Assembly (NCBI RefSeq): GCF_033807575.1
Contig: NC_084727.1
Coordinates: forward strand, 8,308,001 to 8,372,000
Direction of reading: 5' to 3'
Origin: Cydia pomonella
Lineage: Eukaryota; Arthropoda; Insecta; Lepidoptera; Tortricidae
DNA length: 64,000 nucleotides
Made by a program: the position numbers and the translations under genes. Positions 63,913-64,000 of this stretch are shown here, in pieces (position 1 is the first letter of the stretch; each line of letters starts with the position of its first letter). The notes under the pieces are model-generated. The model worked only from the letters and a program-made list of their open reading frames with translations, ran no database searches and was not told where the DNA came from.

Positions 63913-64000
63913 GAAGATATTTGTTATACCTGAAACTTTAAAACAAAATTTTTACTTTGTTAATTATCTACAGGAATAGTCCTGCGGTGGCAGCATGGTT

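Overview
The window is lepidopteran (moth or butterfly) genomic DNA. It is AT-rich, crowded with tRNA-headed SINEs, 5'-truncated LINE tails and MITE-like foldback elements of types common in Lepidoptera, and it carries one recognisable host gene on the + strand: slit, the secreted midline repellent and Robo ligand. No other host gene, RNA gene or CRISPR array was recognised.

Layout. Positions 1-32948 hold no coding exon I can support; they are a mosaic of transposon remnants and are probably a long 5' intron of slit and/or intergenic DNA. Positions 32949-63402 hold 33 consecutive coding exons of slit. All have AG/GT borders with matching phases and they join into one uninterrupted frame of about 1373 codons ending in TAA at 63400-63402. 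The signal peptide, first LRR N-cap and first two or so LRRs are missing and presumably lie upstream of the window. Visible protein order: end of LRR domain 1 (exons 1-3), LRR domain 2, the Robo-binding one in the family (exons 4-9), LRR domain 3 (10-14), LRR domain 4 (15-18), six EGF repeats (19-24), laminin-G (24-28), a seventh EGF (29), a linker (30-31) and a C-terminal cystine knot (32-33). After 63402 come the 3' UTR start and another repeat copy.

The most unusual structure is a set of exon echoes. At least ten slit exons (1, 2, 4, 9, 10, 16, 19, 26, 29, 32) are followed, in the next intron, by one or more decayed tandem copies of their own 3' part, usually with the splice donor and the start of the intron. 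Exon 4 (LRR-domain-2 N-cap) has seven echoes after it. Three of these, exactly 180 bp apart, each form a 123-nt open segment flanked by ttgcag and GT in the same phase as the neighbouring exon junction, so they could in principle be cassette exons. Exon 29 is followed by a 168-bp tandem array that keeps the donor three times.

A second theme is transposons sitting very close to slit splice acceptors (exons 7, 13, 28, 29, 31, 33). A third is a MITE family of about 330-480 bp with three copies here; two have a paralogous empty site inside the same window, which fixes the insertion at CAATTG with a 2-bp AT duplication.
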